Shown: positions 1-9,388, counted from the first letter of the stretch. The stretch: 64,000 nucleotides of DNA from Fusibacter_A sp965140735 (GCA_965140735.1 OZ223306.1:3906001-3970000), one strand, 5' to 3'. Program-made: numbers and translations. The notes: a model not told the origin generated them from the letters alone.

Positions 1-354
1 GCGAGACTCATGACTGAGCAAGGCGCTAAGATGCTTATTTATCCAGCTGCTTTTAACATGACTACAGGACCTGCGCATTGGGAGCTTTTATTCAGATCAA
101 GGGCAATTGATCAGCAAGTTTTCACAGTAGGCTGTGCACCTGCTCGGGATTATAAATCAAACTATATTTCATATGGTAATTCTATCGTCGTCAACCCGTG
201 GGGTGAAGTTATTGGGCGTTTAAATTATGAAGAGGGTTACCTCTTTGGAGAGATTGATCTGAGTGAAGTCAGTCAGATAAGAGCCCAGCTGCCATTAACG
301 CAATCCATCAGAAGAGATGCCTATGAACTCAGAACAGTTTTAAAGGAGGATTAA
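1..354 (+). CDS. Nitrilase-superfamily amidase (omega-amidase-like), 3' part
   Basis: C-terminal part of a carbon-nitrogen hydrolase, open at the left edge: the reading frame continues upstream of the first in-frame ATG at base 10. The segment ARLMTEQGAKMLIYPAAFN followed by TGPAHWELLFRSRAID is typical of the Nit2/omega-amidase branch, cytosolic enzymes that hydrolyse alpha-ketoglutaramate-type amides. In this family the Glu-Lys-Cys catalytic residues lie mostly upstream of this segment, so they cannot be checked here. The stop is followed after two bases by dapF, and the dapF ribosome binding site lies inside this gene's end, so the two are probably co-transcribed. Substrate is inferred from family resemblance only. 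Confidence 0.85.
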   Translation, partial: ARLMTEQGAKMLIYPAAFNMTTGPAHWELLFRSRAIDQQVFTVGCAPARDYKSNYISYGNSIVVNPWGEVIGRLNYEEGYLFGEIDLSEVSQIRAQLPLTQSIRRDAYELRTVLKED

Positions 355-356
355 GC

Positions 357-1328
357 GTGAAATTTTATAAGATGCAAGGTACTGGAAATGATTTTATTAT
401 TATCGATGAAAGAAAGGAATCTGAAAAATTTGAGCACTTATATAAATCCGATCAAGTAACAAGAAGTCAAATTACCGAAAACCTCTGTGGTACTTTTGGA
501 ACAGATGGTGTGATGTTTGTGCTTGAAAGTGATGTCGCTGATGTAAAAATGCGTATTTTCAACGCAGATGGTACAGAGGCGATGATGTGTGGCAACGGCC
601 TGAGATGTTTTGGCAGATATACTCTAGATGATATGGGTATTGATAAAATCAGAGTTGAAACAGCTCAAGCAGAGTACTCAGTAAAACGTGTTCCTGATTT
701 TAATACGTATTTAGAGGGCTTTGAAATTTTACTAAATAATATCAAAGCGTTTGGCAAAACAGAGCAATCAAAAGCATTAGAAAATCAATTTGATTCAAAA
801 TATGCTTATGATTTCGAATTTTTTACGATCTCGAATTTACATGTGGTGAGCATACAAGAAAAGACAATCCCCGAGGACGTCGTATTATCAGAAATAGGGG
901 GATATGCCAATAGCTCGGAGTCACCGTTTGAGCTTGGGGTGAATGTGAATTTCTGCACAGTGCTTGATGAAGATAAGCTATATGTGAGAACTTTCGAAAG
1001 AGGGGTTGGCATAACAAAGTCATGTGGTACTGGGATGACATCAAGTGTCACAAGATATGCGAGAGATCAAAAAAGGTTCTCAAAGTGGATAGATGTTTTT
1101 AACGATGGGGGTATGATTCGCTGCAATGTAGAAGAAGTTGGGAAAGATGCTTATCAAGCAATTTACCACGCAAGATTTGTTGGAAATGCTTCGCATGAAT
1201 TCTCTTTTGAAGCTGAGGTGGATCAATTAAGTACTCTTAAAAAGGCGTCTGTTGAAATCAAAGAGGCCACAGATGAAGTGAATCAATATCAATTATTTTT
1301 AGATTGGACTAGAAAGCAAATTGGATAA
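357..1328 (+). CDS. dapF: Diaminopimelate epimerase
   Basis: Interconverts LL- and meso-diaminopimelate in lysine and peptidoglycan precursor synthesis (cytosolic). The family signatures are present: MQGTGNDF at the N-terminus, the catalytic cysteine motif CGNGLRC (Cys78) and the second catalytic cysteine in SCGTGMTSS (Cys223). The start is GTG, placed by AAAGGAGGA about 7 bases upstream. At 323 residues it is longer than the usual 270-280 because of extra residues in the middle and at the C-terminus. It follows the amidase gene by two bases and ends at a strong terminator. Confidence 0.95.
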   Translation: MKFYKMQGTGNDFIIIDERKESEKFEHLYKSDQVTRSQITENLCGTFGTDGVMFVLESDVADVKMRIFNADGTEAMMCGNGLRCFGRYTLDDMGIDKIRVETAQAEYSVKRVPDFNTYLEGFEILLNNIKAFGKTEQSKALENQFDSKYAYDFEFFTISNLHVVSIQEKTIPEDVVLSEIGGYANSSESPFELGVNVNFCTVLDEDKLYVRTFERGVGITKSCGTGMTSSVTRYARDQKRFSKWIDVFNDGGMIRCNVEEVGKDAYQAIYHARFVGNASHEFSFEAEVDQLSTLKKASVEIKEATDEVNQYQLFLDWTRKQIG

Positions 1329-1340
1329 ATATAAGATAAG

Positions 1341-1392
1341 GATATCTCAACATCAGATTGTACTACATTTGATGTTGAGATATTTTTAATTT
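1341..1392 (+). terminator. Rho-independent terminator after dapF
   Basis: A 14-bp perfect stem (ATATCTCAACATCA at 1342-1355 with its complement at 1370-1383) is followed by TTTTTAATTTTTT. It ends the amidase-dapF unit. Confidence 0.85.
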
Positions 1393-1428
1393 TTTGGATA
1401 GGAATCGTGTGTTTTGAAGGCTTACAGG

Positions 1429-1458
1429 TTGACAATTGTTAAAAATTTGTTATATTAT
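1429..1458 (+). promoter_or_regulatory. Sigma-A-type promoter of the lipoprotein gene
   Basis: TTGACA at 1429-1434 and TATATT at 1451-1456 with a 16-base spacer, about 30 bases before the start codon of the lipoprotein gene. The -35 box is a perfect consensus match. Confidence 0.7.
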
Positions 1459-1489
1459 GAAGAGAATAAAAAAATAAAAAGGGGTTTTT

Positions 1490-3721
1490 ATGAAAAAGAT
1501 AATAATGACGTTATTAATCTTGGGATTAATACTAACTTCATGTGGCACAGAAAGTGCTTCAGCACCTAAAGCTGAGAGTGATCAACAGCCGAACTCGGAA
1601 CAAGCAAGCAGTGAAACAACGCATAATAATACATCTGAGGAAACGGCTAGCACGAATGAGGCAACTTCAAATTCGAAAGTAGATCAGACTTCAACAGATG
1701 AGAACAGTCAAAAGGAAGCCAAATCAAATTCTGAAGATAAAACAAAGATACCTGATATTATAGAAGGACATAAGGTATTATCATATGAAAAGACAGATGA
1801 CGCATTTGGCATAAAAATGGATGGAGTCTATGAGAATATTGAAGGTTCTCTTTTCATCGATGAGATGGATGGTGGCTATGGATTTTCAATGGCGGATAAA
1901 TACTATGATACATTAGAATCTTTTGAAATTTCATTTCCAGATGGCGATGCCTTTGAGACATTTAAAGTGACACCACCAGGGGGACTAATTTCTGTTGATA
2001 AGGCTACAATTATTGGTGTAATGGGGCAAGATGCCATTACAAAGCTGGATAATGGCGAACCGATAAAAGTAACTTGTAATATAAGTCATTATTCAAATTC
2101 AATCTATTATAGATCAGAAGGCTCTGCAACTGCAGATCTTGAAATTATAAGTTTTGATAAAAAGGATTTCGAATCCGGTACAGACGCATTTCAAATCCCA
2201 GCATCTGCAGAAGCCGGAAATATAACAGATAAGGCACTTTTAGCAGATCTGATATTGGCTAATTTTGACAATGTATTGCTGAATAAGCAAGAGATAATGG
2301 AGCGCTTGACATTTGATTATTTTGATTTTACTTCAGATGGTGTGGTGGATGTAGTTTGTTATTCAGCAGATAATAATGGCTTTAATGATACAGCCTTTTT
2401 TACGGTAAAAGAAGGGAAAATTACCCTAGTGCCATGTGATGAAGGTTGGGCGAAATACGAGCAGTCGTATGATTTTGATGGCACATTTATCATTAAAGAT
2501 TCAGCAAGTGGTGGGACAGGCATATACGAAAAAACACGACACCTTCTCGTTTATAACGGTGAAAAAATTGTCTCTACTGGGGCAATACTAGTGGAAAATG
2601 CTAGAACTTCTGCTCAGGGTTATGACACTGAAACCGTGGGAACAACTACATTTGATGTGCCTGATGATTATACAAGTTTTATTCATGAAGTTGAGATGAC
2701 AGGTACTGAAACTTCTTATGAAAAAAAGAAATATGTTTATGATCCAAGCAACTACAGTTTTAAGATCACTGAACTTGAAAATACAAATGCAAATTCAACT
2801 CAGGATAAATCTTCGGAGAATGAATTCAGTGCGGCATCTGATAATAGTTCTGAAAACGGCTATAATATCGAAACTCTAAATGAGGATCAAAAGGTAGAGC
2901 AATACACCGTTAAGAATGTACATTATATAAAAAATGACGAGGCTTCGTTTGAATTAGAGGGAGAAGTTACTTTAAAAGGTGTCATAGAGCTTGATGAAAT
3001 GTGGGGCGAATATGTTTTTACAAGTCAAGAAAACATGCTTGATAACCCGATACAAGTAGTCGGTTATTCATTTATTAAACCAGAGTATGCTTCTTTTGAT
3101 CAAGGCATACTCAGTCAGTTATCTAAAGCAGAGAGGGCATACCTTGAAGATAATGAGAGCATAGAGGTCAGTGCTACGATTTCTAAATATAGCATGTCTA
3201 TGAAAGATGGTACTGAAGGCGGTAGTGGTGTTGAAATTAAAGCTTTAAAAGTTTTAACGGAGATCGATCCGAATGAAAATCAGAATAGCGGATCAAAATT
3301 AGAGGGTTTAGAAAACGAAACATTTTCAATTATGGATAAAGGTGATTTTCTTGTAGATTATTCTAAGTATCGATGCGTGGTTGTGCCCATGAAAACATCT
3401 CAAAATATGGAGGCATTATCAGCCAATATGATACCGGTCAGATTTTCAGATGGAGAGCCTAAATTGGTCTTTTCAGTATTTGGTACGTTAGAAAATGTGA
3501 GACTCAATTATGTGGCTAACATGGGGGAAGAAGGTATATGGCAAGAAGTAGGGACTGTGAAAAACGCACTGGTTCTAATTGCAGCTGAATTACCAAGCGA
3601 TATGTCTTATGTTAAAGTATATGGTAGAGTCAACAAGGGCAATAACACTTATGAAAACATTGAATTTACACTTGATGATGTAAGAGATGCCGAGGCCTAT
3701 GAGGTTTATACTGTAGAGTAA
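1490..3721 (+). CDS. Large lipoprotein with a duplicated domain, function unknown
   Basis: A 743-residue exported lipoprotein. The signal peptide ends in the lipobox LTSC (Cys18), followed by a Ser/Thr/Glu/Asn-rich linker to about residue 85. Two segments resemble each other: roughly residues 90-220 (GSLFIDEMDGGYGF... ITKLDNGEPIKVTCNISHYS) and 470-600 (GVIELDEMWGEYVF... AYLEDNESIEVSATISKYS). This suggests a duplicated beta-rich domain. Between them lies a region with DFTSDGVVDVVCYSADNNG, which resembles the calcium-loop-like or repeat-type sequences of surface proteins. It has its own TTGACA/TATATT promoter and a bidirectional terminator downstream. I do not recognise a named family. Confidence 0.85.
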   Translation: MKKIIMTLLILGLILTSCGTESASAPKAESDQQPNSEQASSETTHNNTSEETASTNEATSNSKVDQTSTDENSQKEAKSNSEDKTKIPDIIEGHKVLSYEKTDDAFGIKMDGVYENIEGSLFIDEMDGGYGFSMADKYYDTLESFEISFPDGDAFETFKVTPPGGLISVDKATIIGVMGQDAITKLDNGEPIKVTCNISHYSNSIYYRSEGSATADLEIISFDKKDFESGTDAFQIPASAEAGNITDKALLADLILANFDNVLLNKQEIMERLTFDYFDFTSDGVVDVVCYSADNNGFNDTAFFTVKEGKITLVPCDEGWAKYEQSYDFDGTFIIKDSASGGTGIYEKTRHLLVYNGEKIVSTGAILVENARTSAQGYDTETVGTTTFDVPDDYTSFIHEVEMTGTETSYEKKKYVYDPSNYSFKITELENTNANSTQDKSSENEFSAASDNSSENGYNIETLNEDQKVEQYTVKNVHYIKNDEASFELEGEVTLKGVIELDEMWGEYVFTSQENMLDNPIQVVGYSFIKPEYASFDQGILSQLSKAERAYLEDNESIEVSATISKYSMSMKDGTEGGSGVEIKALKVLTEIDPNENQNSGSKLEGLENETFSIMDKGDFLVDYSKYRCVVVPMKTSQNMEALSANMIPVRFSDGEPKLVFSVFGTLENVRLNYVANMGEEGIWQEVGTVKNALVLIAAELPSDMSYVKVYGRVNKGNNTYENIEFTLDDVRDAEAYEVYTVE

Positions 3722-3763
3722 GTCACTATATGTGCCACTAATATTCAATTAGTAGTTAAAATA

Positions 3764-3811
3764 AGAAGCAGATAAGAAACGACTTTTAGGTGTTTTTTAT
3801 CTGCTTTTTTT
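3764..3811. terminator. Bidirectional terminator between convergent genes
   Basis: AGCAGATAA (from 3767) pairs with TTATCTGCT (to about 3805), with T tracts on both sides. It separates the + strand lipoprotein gene from the - strand Fe-S membrane protein gene. Confidence 0.75.
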
Positions 3812-3814
3812 ATC

Positions 3815-4306
3815 TTATTTTTGCTTGGAAAGAGGTGCAATTTGAATATCTTTGATCAATGTGGTTGCATGACCCATAGGACAAACGACACACCAACTCC
3901 TAGGGCTAAAGATAATACCAATTGTTATGCCAACAATAAAAGAGATCCCCATAAATCGATAAAAGGCATGCGATAATTTAAGCAAATTGCCTTGAGTGTG
4001 GTAAAGTGCATATGAAAGTACACTGACCATAACAAGCAAGAGTATATTTTTAAAAAGCTTGGTCTTTGCAAATTTCGGAAGTGTGCGATTGAAACTAATC
4101 TTCTTCAAGAAGCGTCCTAAAAATGAACCTCTTGGGCAATATTTAATACAGTGTACTTTTCCGCGACCTCTTAACGCATGGATCAAAGGCATTGTCATAC
4201 ATAAAATACCTAAAATACCAAATCTGATATTTAAGGTGCTGAGTATAAAGAAAGCGACGATAATAATCCAAGACCACTTCATGTGGCTTTTAATGTTTGT
4301 AATCAT
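3815..4306 (-). CDS. Membrane protein with two 4Fe-4S-like cysteine motifs (NapH/CcoG-like fragment)
   Basis: About 163 residues with four hydrophobic segments. Two cysteine motifs, HCIKYCPRGS and WCVVCPMGH, each sit next to a membrane segment. This CxxxCP(R/M)G arrangement is seen in polyferredoxin-type membrane proteins (NapH, NosR, CcoG) that pass electrons at the membrane. Only two short cysteine motifs are present, so it is a small version and a specific role cannot be given. The start at 4306 is chosen because TGGGAGGT lies about 10 bases upstream; a longer reading frame to 4369 has no ribosome binding site. Confidence 0.7.
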   Translation of the reverse strand: MITNIKSHMKWSWIIIVAFFILSTLNIRFGILGILCMTMPLIHALRGRGKVHCIKYCPRGSFLGRFLKKISFNRTLPKFAKTKLFKNILLLVMVSVLSYALYHTQGNLLKLSHAFYRFMGISFIVGITIGIIFSPRSWCVVCPMGHATTLIKDIQIAPLSKQK

Positions 4307-4405
4307 GTTGAACGGATACCTCCCAAATTTTAGACCCCTGTCACAGGGGGTTGAAATGTATTTTAGCATATGAATTTGGAAGGTGTCAACTTATTTTATG
4401 GAGAT

Positions 4406-5149
4406 TTATAGAAATAAATCGTTTTCTGAGACGACTTCAACATCAGCATCGAGTTTATAGATCACGTCTTTACGTTCAATCACAATGGTAGCACTTTCCT
4501 TGAGCTTTGGTGAACGCTTAATGTTGAGAAGTAGTTCTTTAGCGGGATTGATGGCAACTGGATGACCAACAAGTGTTAACATAGACAGATCCCCATTTGT
4601 ATCACCATAGGCATAACTTTGGCTTAAATCGATATCATATTCTTTAACAAAGGCATCTATAGCTTTATTTTTACTGACAGAATCCCACATTGGGACGACT
4701 TCTCCAGTAAAACGGCCTTCTTCATCCACGAGATAATCTGTGCCCCTAAAATCATCTATTTGATATTTTTGTGCCATTTTTCCCACAAGGAATGATGGAC
4801 TACCAGAAATGAAGAAAACTTTATGCCCTTGCTGTTGATGCCACAAGATTCGGTTGCGGGTATACTTGTAAACAATATCACCGTTTAAGGTGATGACTTG
4901 GTTAGATATAAACTCTAGATCGGCAGCGCGTCTGCCTTTAAGGGCTTCATAGTAGATATCCACAAGTTCTAACATATAATCTTCGTATTCGCCAACACGT
5001 TTGCGCCATTCTACGAAAGCATCTTTAACACTTGTATGCCATAGACCAGGATCAACGACCTCGTATTTAACAAGTTTTTTAAAGTGTTCAATCATTAATG
5101 AGTTGCGATAAAGTGTACCATCTATATCTAAAAATGCTGCTATATTCAT
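4406..5149 (-). CDS. HAD-superfamily phosphatase, subfamily IB (SerB-like)
   Basis: 247-residue cytosolic HAD hydrolase. The nucleophile motif FLDIDGTL is at the N-terminus, motif II is FISGSPS, and motif III/IV is YGDTNGDLSML near residue 190. The helical cap between residues 20 and 100 is typical of subfamily IB, which acts on phosphoserine, phosphocholine and similar small phosphomonoesters. The substrate cannot be predicted from sequence. The start has GAAAGGATGTG upstream. It is transcribed alone on the minus strand. Confidence 0.85.
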   Translation of the reverse strand: MNIAAFLDIDGTLYRNSLMIEHFKKLVKYEVVDPGLWHTSVKDAFVEWRKRVGEYEDYMLELVDIYYEALKGRRAADLEFISNQVITLNGDIVYKYTRNRILWHQQQGHKVFFISGSPSFLVGKMAQKYQIDDFRGTDYLVDEEGRFTGEVVPMWDSVSKNKAIDAFVKEYDIDLSQSYAYGDTNGDLSMLTLVGHPVAINPAKELLLNIKRSPKLKESATIVIERKDVIYKLDADVEVVSENDLFL

Positions 5150-5330
5150 GTTTTCACATCCTTTCAGTAATGATTAATTAATTTATACTCCAATATACGC
5201 TTTTTTATTCAAAAAGTCCACTGTTATTACCTAAAAGATACGTGGGAAGCATTGATTTTTAAACCCGCATATGGTACTCTATGACTTGCAGTCTTGTTAA
5301 TGGAAACTAAAATTTAGGGAGGAAACATTC

Positions 5331-5936
5331 GTGAATCAAAACGAAAGAAAAATCTTTACAGCAGACCCATCTGCGTTGGGATTATTTGGACTTGCAATGA
5401 TTACATTTGTTGCATCGACACAAAAATTGGGCTGGACTACAGGTACATCATTTATCATTCCTTGGGCTATATTTTTAGGTGCTTGTGCACAAATATATGC
5501 TTGTGTAAACGATGCGAAAAAAGGAAACGTATTCGGAGCAACTGCATTTGGGGCTTACAGCTTCTTTTGGCTTGCAGTGGCAATGTCTTGGATGATATCA
5601 AATGGTGTTTTTGGCGAAGCAATGGCTAAAAGTGCTGATCCAAAACAATTAGGTTTTGCATTTTTGGGATATTTGATTTTCTCAGTTTTCATGACAATTG
5701 GTTCTTTAGAAACAAACAAAGTTTTGATGGTTATCTTTGTGCTCATTGACTTCTTGTTTTTAGGGTTAAGTTTAAGCGTAATTTGGGGTATTGAGATAGG
5801 TCACGAAATTGCTGCATGGAGTGAATTTTTTATTTCTTTAGTTGGTTTTTATGGCTCAGGTGCGAATGTATTAAACCATACATTTGGAAGAGAATTCCTA
5901 CCAGTGGGTAAACCACTTGGAATTTTTAAGAAGTAG
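5331..5936 (+). CDS. Acetate/succinate transporter, GPR1/FUN34/YaaH (SatP) family
   Basis: 201 residues with six predicted membrane helices. The N-terminal DPSALGLFGLAMITF is the family's NPAPLGL-type signature, and GTSFIIPWAIFLGACAQIYA is typical of the second and third helices. Family members move acetate or succinate with protons across the cytoplasmic membrane, which suits a fermenter. The start is GTG with AGGGAGGAAA about 7 bases upstream. It is monocistronic, with a terminator at 5980-6014. Confidence 0.88.
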   Translation: MNQNERKIFTADPSALGLFGLAMITFVASTQKLGWTTGTSFIIPWAIFLGACAQIYACVNDAKKGNVFGATAFGAYSFFWLAVAMSWMISNGVFGEAMAKSADPKQLGFAFLGYLIFSVFMTIGSLETNKVLMVIFVLIDFLFLGLSLSVIWGIEIGHEIAAWSEFFISLVGFYGSGANVLNHTFGREFLPVGKPLGIFKK

Positions 5937-5979
5937 CCATAAGATCATTATGAAAGTGACAGTTAAGTGAATGACAATT

Positions 5980-6014
5980 GGGGACTTGAGGCTTTGCCTT
6001 AGGTCCCTTTTATA
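5980..6014 (+). terminator. Rho-independent terminator after the acetate carrier gene
   Basis: GGGACTTGAGGC pairs with GCCTTAGGTCCC, with two wobble or mismatch positions, and CTTTTAT follows. Confidence 0.7.
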
Positions 6015-6129
6015 GTGTGTAGAGTTTGAATTAATCTAAAACGACTTAATAGTTTTTTAATTAAATTTGTTTAAAATCATAAGCAATAAATGCTACAATG
6101 GAATCAAATCATTACATAGGAGAGGGAAA

Positions 6130-6960
6130 ATGGATGCTGTAATTAAAATGACTCAATTAAAAATGCGATATAGTGATAAAGCAGATTACGTTTTAAAAGG
6201 AATTGATCTTGAAATTATGCCTGGACAGATTATTGGCTATATTGGTCCGAATGGTGCTGGTAAAAGTACCACTGTAAAAATTATGCTCGGTATGCTTCAA
6301 AACTATGAAGGTGATGTAGAGATTTTTGGTGAGAATATAAAAACAAATGCAGTGGCCTATAAGCAACGTATTGGTTATGTCCCTGAAGTTGCTGTGATCT
6401 ATGATAGCCTGTCAGGCTATGAATACCTAATCTTTATTGGAGAACTATATAAGTTAGATCTTGTACTTGTTGAATATAAAGCTAAAAAAATGTTCGAATT
6501 ATTTGGCATTAAAGAAGCACTGTATAATCGGATTTCATCTTACTCAAAAGGGATGAAACAAAAATTATTGATTATTTCGAGCCTTATTCATGATCCTGAT
6601 ATTCTCTTCTTTGATGAACCTATTAGTGGGCTTGATGCCAACAGTGTTATGGTTTTCAAAGAGGTGATCAAACAACTTTCAGAACAGGGTAAGACTATCT
6701 TTTATTCCTCACATATCATGGAAGTGGTTGAGAAAATCAGTGATCGAATTATTGTACTCAACAATGGTCTTATTGCAGCTGATGGAGATTTTGAGATGCT
6801 TAAAGAAAAGAGTAAAGAAGGTTCACTTCAAGATATCTTTAATCAGTTGACAGGCTTCAATGAACATGAAGCCATTGCGAAATCATTAGTGGAGACCATA
6901 GGTCTTGATACAGTTGATGGGCATGATGCACTAGAGACTATGACACAGCGAGAGGTGTAG
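6130..6960 (+). CDS. ABC transporter ATP-binding protein (drug/Na+ exporter type)
   Basis: 276-residue nucleotide-binding subunit of an ABC-2-type exporter. Visible motifs are Walker A GPNGAGKST, the signature-like SYSKGMKQKL, Walker B ILFFDEPISGLD and the H-loop SSHIMEV. The signature is SKGMKQ rather than LSGGQ, as is common in the CcmA/YtrB branch. The start at 6130 is supported by TAGGAGAGGG just upstream; an in-frame upstream TTG at 6067 has none. The permease gene follows after two bases, so the pair forms one exporter. The substrate is unknown. Confidence 0.9.
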   Translation: MDAVIKMTQLKMRYSDKADYVLKGIDLEIMPGQIIGYIGPNGAGKSTTVKIMLGMLQNYEGDVEIFGENIKTNAVAYKQRIGYVPEVAVIYDSLSGYEYLIFIGELYKLDLVLVEYKAKKMFELFGIKEALYNRISSYSKGMKQKLLIISSLIHDPDILFFDEPISGLDANSVMVFKEVIKQLSEQGKTIFYSSHIMEVVEKISDRIIVLNNGLIAADGDFEMLKEKSKEGSLQDIFNQLTGFNEHEAIAKSLVETIGLDTVDGHDALETMTQREV

Positions 6961-6962
6961 TC

Positions 6963-8624
6963 ATGAAGAAGAATTTTTTTTTAATTAAACTCTTGATGAA
7001 ATTTAAAGGGGTTTTTAAGAACACATCAGTCAATTTTGAGGATCTCATAACCATTTTGGCTCTAAAATTGACTTTAGATGATCGAAAATCCAGTGCTATA
7101 GGTGTTGGTAAGAAGCAAAAGTTGTCAGGGATGAAAGCCAATCTCCTCATGCAAGGATTCTTTGGCTTATTTATGGGGATTATAATGTTTGTGCCCTTTG
7201 ATCTTTTTTATAAAATATCGATTATTACGGCCATGGATTTGTTCTTTATGGTCATGTTTATGATCTCCGATTTTTCAAGTGTTTTACTGGATACACGGGA
7301 TAAAGATATTATTTTGACAAAGCCCGTTGGACTAGAGACTATGAATGCTGCAAGATTAATTCATGTGATCTATTACATGATTAGTTTATTTTTAGCACTC
7401 AATGTCATTTCAATATGTATATTAACATATCAGTTTGGTGTGAAGATTTTACTGGGTTTCGCCATCATGCTCGTTTTATTGTCTTTTTTTATTGTATTTC
7501 TAACGACAATTCTCTACAGTATTCTATTAGAGAGATTTAGTGGTGAAAAATTGAAGGACATCATCAATGCATTTCAAATTTTGCTTTCAGTTACGACGAT
7601 TATCTCTTATCAATTGGTAGGGCGTATCTTTGAATTCGTTGATTTTGAACTGGTAATTCACATCAAGTGGTGGACTTATTTATTGCCACCTGCATGGTAT
7701 GCTTCATTTTTTAAGGTCTTAGTAGAAGGCGATTTTACAAGTGCATATGTAATTATGGCGAGTTTATCTGTGTTGGTACCTATTGTTTCTGGTGCAGCTT
7801 TGATTAAATGGATTTTACCGAGATATGAGCGTTATCTCTCTAAATTACAAGTAGAAGATGGTGTTTTTATACCTAAGAGCTCGCTTAAAGCTAAGTTAAA
7901 AGCGTCTATTTACAGTTTAGTAGCACATGATCACAAAGAACGTGCCTTTATGAATTTTGCAGATGCAAATTTGAGTCGAGATAGAAAACTAAAACTCATG
8001 ATTTTACCGAATCAAGCCCTTGGGTATGTGTTTCCACTGATAATGCTTTTGCCATTTATAGGGAAAAGTGGTGGGATAGAAGGTATGCTTGCAGAGCTTC
8101 AAGGTTCATTAATGTATCTCAATGCCTATTGGGCAATCGTGATGTTCATTTCTAATTTTGAATTCTTACAATATAGTGAAAAATTTGAAGCTTCATTTAT
8201 CTATGACAGTTTTCCAATTGAAGATAAACGGGTTATCTTTAGTGGGGCAATTAAAGCTTACTATATTAAATATGTATTACCTGGAATGCTCTTTATCAAT
8301 ATCCTCTTTTTATTATTATGTGGTGTCTCCTCTCTAGTGGGGCTGTTGATCATAGATGTTATGAGTTATCTACTGCTTTTACTCAGATATAAAATGACTA
8401 ATCTTGAATTGCCATTTTCTAAAGAGGTCAGTTCAGCGGGTAATAAAAATCCAGCGCCTGTTTTCGGATTAATGGGTTTGTGTGCAGTGATTGCAGGTGC
8501 ACAGTTCCTTTTTGTCAAAAATAATATGCTCATGGGCGTGTTGGTTCTTATTGTTGCGGTAATCATGACTCAGCTGTCTTATGTCTCTTTTTTTAAACGC
8601 CCTGAAAAAACAAAACAAAATTGA
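6963..8624 (+). CDS. Large ABC exporter permease-like membrane protein
   Basis: 553-residue polytopic membrane protein translated right after the ATPase gene. About 10-12 hydrophobic segments are visible, in two clusters (roughly residues 60-310 and 350-545) separated by a basic cytoplasmic stretch near 300-345. This fits the twelve-helix ABC exporter permeases found beside CcmA-type ATPases in Firmicutes. No transported substrate can be named. The gene ends just before the large inverted-repeat element at 8638-8728. Confidence 0.75.
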   Translation: MKKNFFLIKLLMKFKGVFKNTSVNFEDLITILALKLTLDDRKSSAIGVGKKQKLSGMKANLLMQGFFGLFMGIIMFVPFDLFYKISIITAMDLFFMVMFMISDFSSVLLDTRDKDIILTKPVGLETMNAARLIHVIYYMISLFLALNVISICILTYQFGVKILLGFAIMLVLLSFFIVFLTTILYSILLERFSGEKLKDIINAFQILLSVTTIISYQLVGRIFEFVDFELVIHIKWWTYLLPPAWYASFFKVLVEGDFTSAYVIMASLSVLVPIVSGAALIKWILPRYERYLSKLQVEDGVFIPKSSLKAKLKASIYSLVAHDHKERAFMNFADANLSRDRKLKLMILPNQALGYVFPLIMLLPFIGKSGGIEGMLAELQGSLMYLNAYWAIVMFISNFEFLQYSEKFEASFIYDSFPIEDKRVIFSGAIKAYYIKYVLPGMLFINILFLLLCGVSSLVGLLIIDVMSYLLLLLRYKMTNLELPFSKEVSSAGNKNPAPVFGLMGLCAVIAGAQFLFVKNNMLMGVLVLIVAVIMTQLSYVSFFKRPEKTKQN

Positions 8625-8637
8625 TCGTATGATTAAC

Positions 8638-8728
8638 AACGCCCCACTGTCAAACACATTATTTCGGGTCCAGTCCTCGTAAACTGCGGAAGGCCCTGCT
8701 TAAGGTATTTGACAGTGGGGCGTTTTGT
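8638..8728. repeat. Structured inverted-repeat element A between convergent genes
   Basis: About 19-bp arms (ACGCCCCACTGTCAAA from 8639 and TTTGACAGTGGGGCGT to 8725) enclose about 50 bases. The loop contains GTCCTCG, six bases, then GCGGA (8673-8690). The same core, in the opposite orientation and inside unrelated arms, lies after clpE at 13164-13272. The element sits between the ABC permease and gpx 3' ends and probably also terminates transcription. T tracts are short on both sides. Confidence 0.6.
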
Positions 8729-8736
8729 GGTTTGGA

Positions 8737-9288
8737 TTATTTCTGAAGTAATTTTTCTATATCATCAACCATATCCAGCGGATCAACAGGTGACTCAAAG
8801 CGTTTGACGACATTGCCTTCTTGATCTACTAAGAACTTAGTGAAATTCCACTTGATGCTGTCACCGTGTAACATTTCAGGAAACTTTTCTTCGAGTACTT
8901 TTTCAAGCATTTTGTGGCTTGCTTGACTTTGGTCAAACCCTTTAAATGGCGCTTTTTCAACTAAGTATTTAAAGAGTGGATGAGCAGATGAACCTCTTAC
9001 ATCCATTTTTTCGAACAGTGGGAATGTAACCCCAAAATTCAATTCACAAAAAGATTTTACTTCATCGTTTGTTGTGAACTCTTGATCAGCAAATTGATCA
9101 CAAGGTGCACCTAATATAACGAGTCCTTTATCTTTATACTGATTGTAAATTTTCTCAAGATCTTTATACTGTGGTGTAAATCCACATTTGCTTGCAGTGT
9201 TTGCAATAAGCATAACTTTACCTTTAAATTGGTTTAAATCGACCTCGTCGCCATCAATGTTTTTCACTTTAATATCATATAGTGACAT
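8737..9288 (-). CDS. Glutathione/thioredoxin peroxidase (GPx family)
   Basis: 183-residue thiol peroxidase that reduces organic and hydrogen peroxides. The peroxidatic Cys35 lies in NTASKCGFTPQY, and the KWNFTKFLV segment supplies the Trp and Asn of the GPx active site. The usual GFPCNQFGxQEP is altered here to GAPCDQFADQEF. It uses cysteine, not selenocysteine, and in bacteria this type usually works with thioredoxin. The start at 9288 has TAAGGAGGATATT upstream. It is divergent from ohrR, with a perfect TTGACA-17-TATAAT promoter and an OhrR-like operator at the transcription start, so it is probably peroxide-inducible. Confidence 0.92.
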   Translation of the reverse strand: MSLYDIKVKNIDGDEVDLNQFKGKVMLIANTASKCGFTPQYKDLEKIYNQYKDKGLVILGAPCDQFADQEFTTNDEVKSFCELNFGVTFPLFEKMDVRGSSAHPLFKYLVEKAPFKGFDQSQASHKMLEKVLEEKFPEMLHGDSIKWNFTKFLVDQEGNVVKRFESPVDPLDMVDDIEKLLQK

Positions 9289-9313
9289 AATATCCTCCTT
9301 AATAAAAATTGCG

Positions 9314-9364
9314 TGCAATTCAATTGTATAAAATTATTATAAAGGTAATGTCATCACTTGTCAA
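9314..9364 (-). promoter_or_regulatory. gpx promoter with OhrR-type operator
   Basis: On the minus strand, TTGACA (9359-9364) and TATAAT (9336-9341) are separated by exactly 17 bases. Directly downstream, TGCAATTCAATTGTA (9314-9328) differs by one base from the OhrR consensus TACAATT-N-AATTGTA. It covers the expected transcription start, where bound OhrR would block initiation. Confidence 0.75.
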
Positions 9365-9388
9365 CTCAATTTTGAATTTTTCATAATC

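Noticed and set aside
870..885. CGAGGACGTCG in dapF as another element core
   Set aside because: Lies within a conserved coding gene with no foldback or GCGGA partner.
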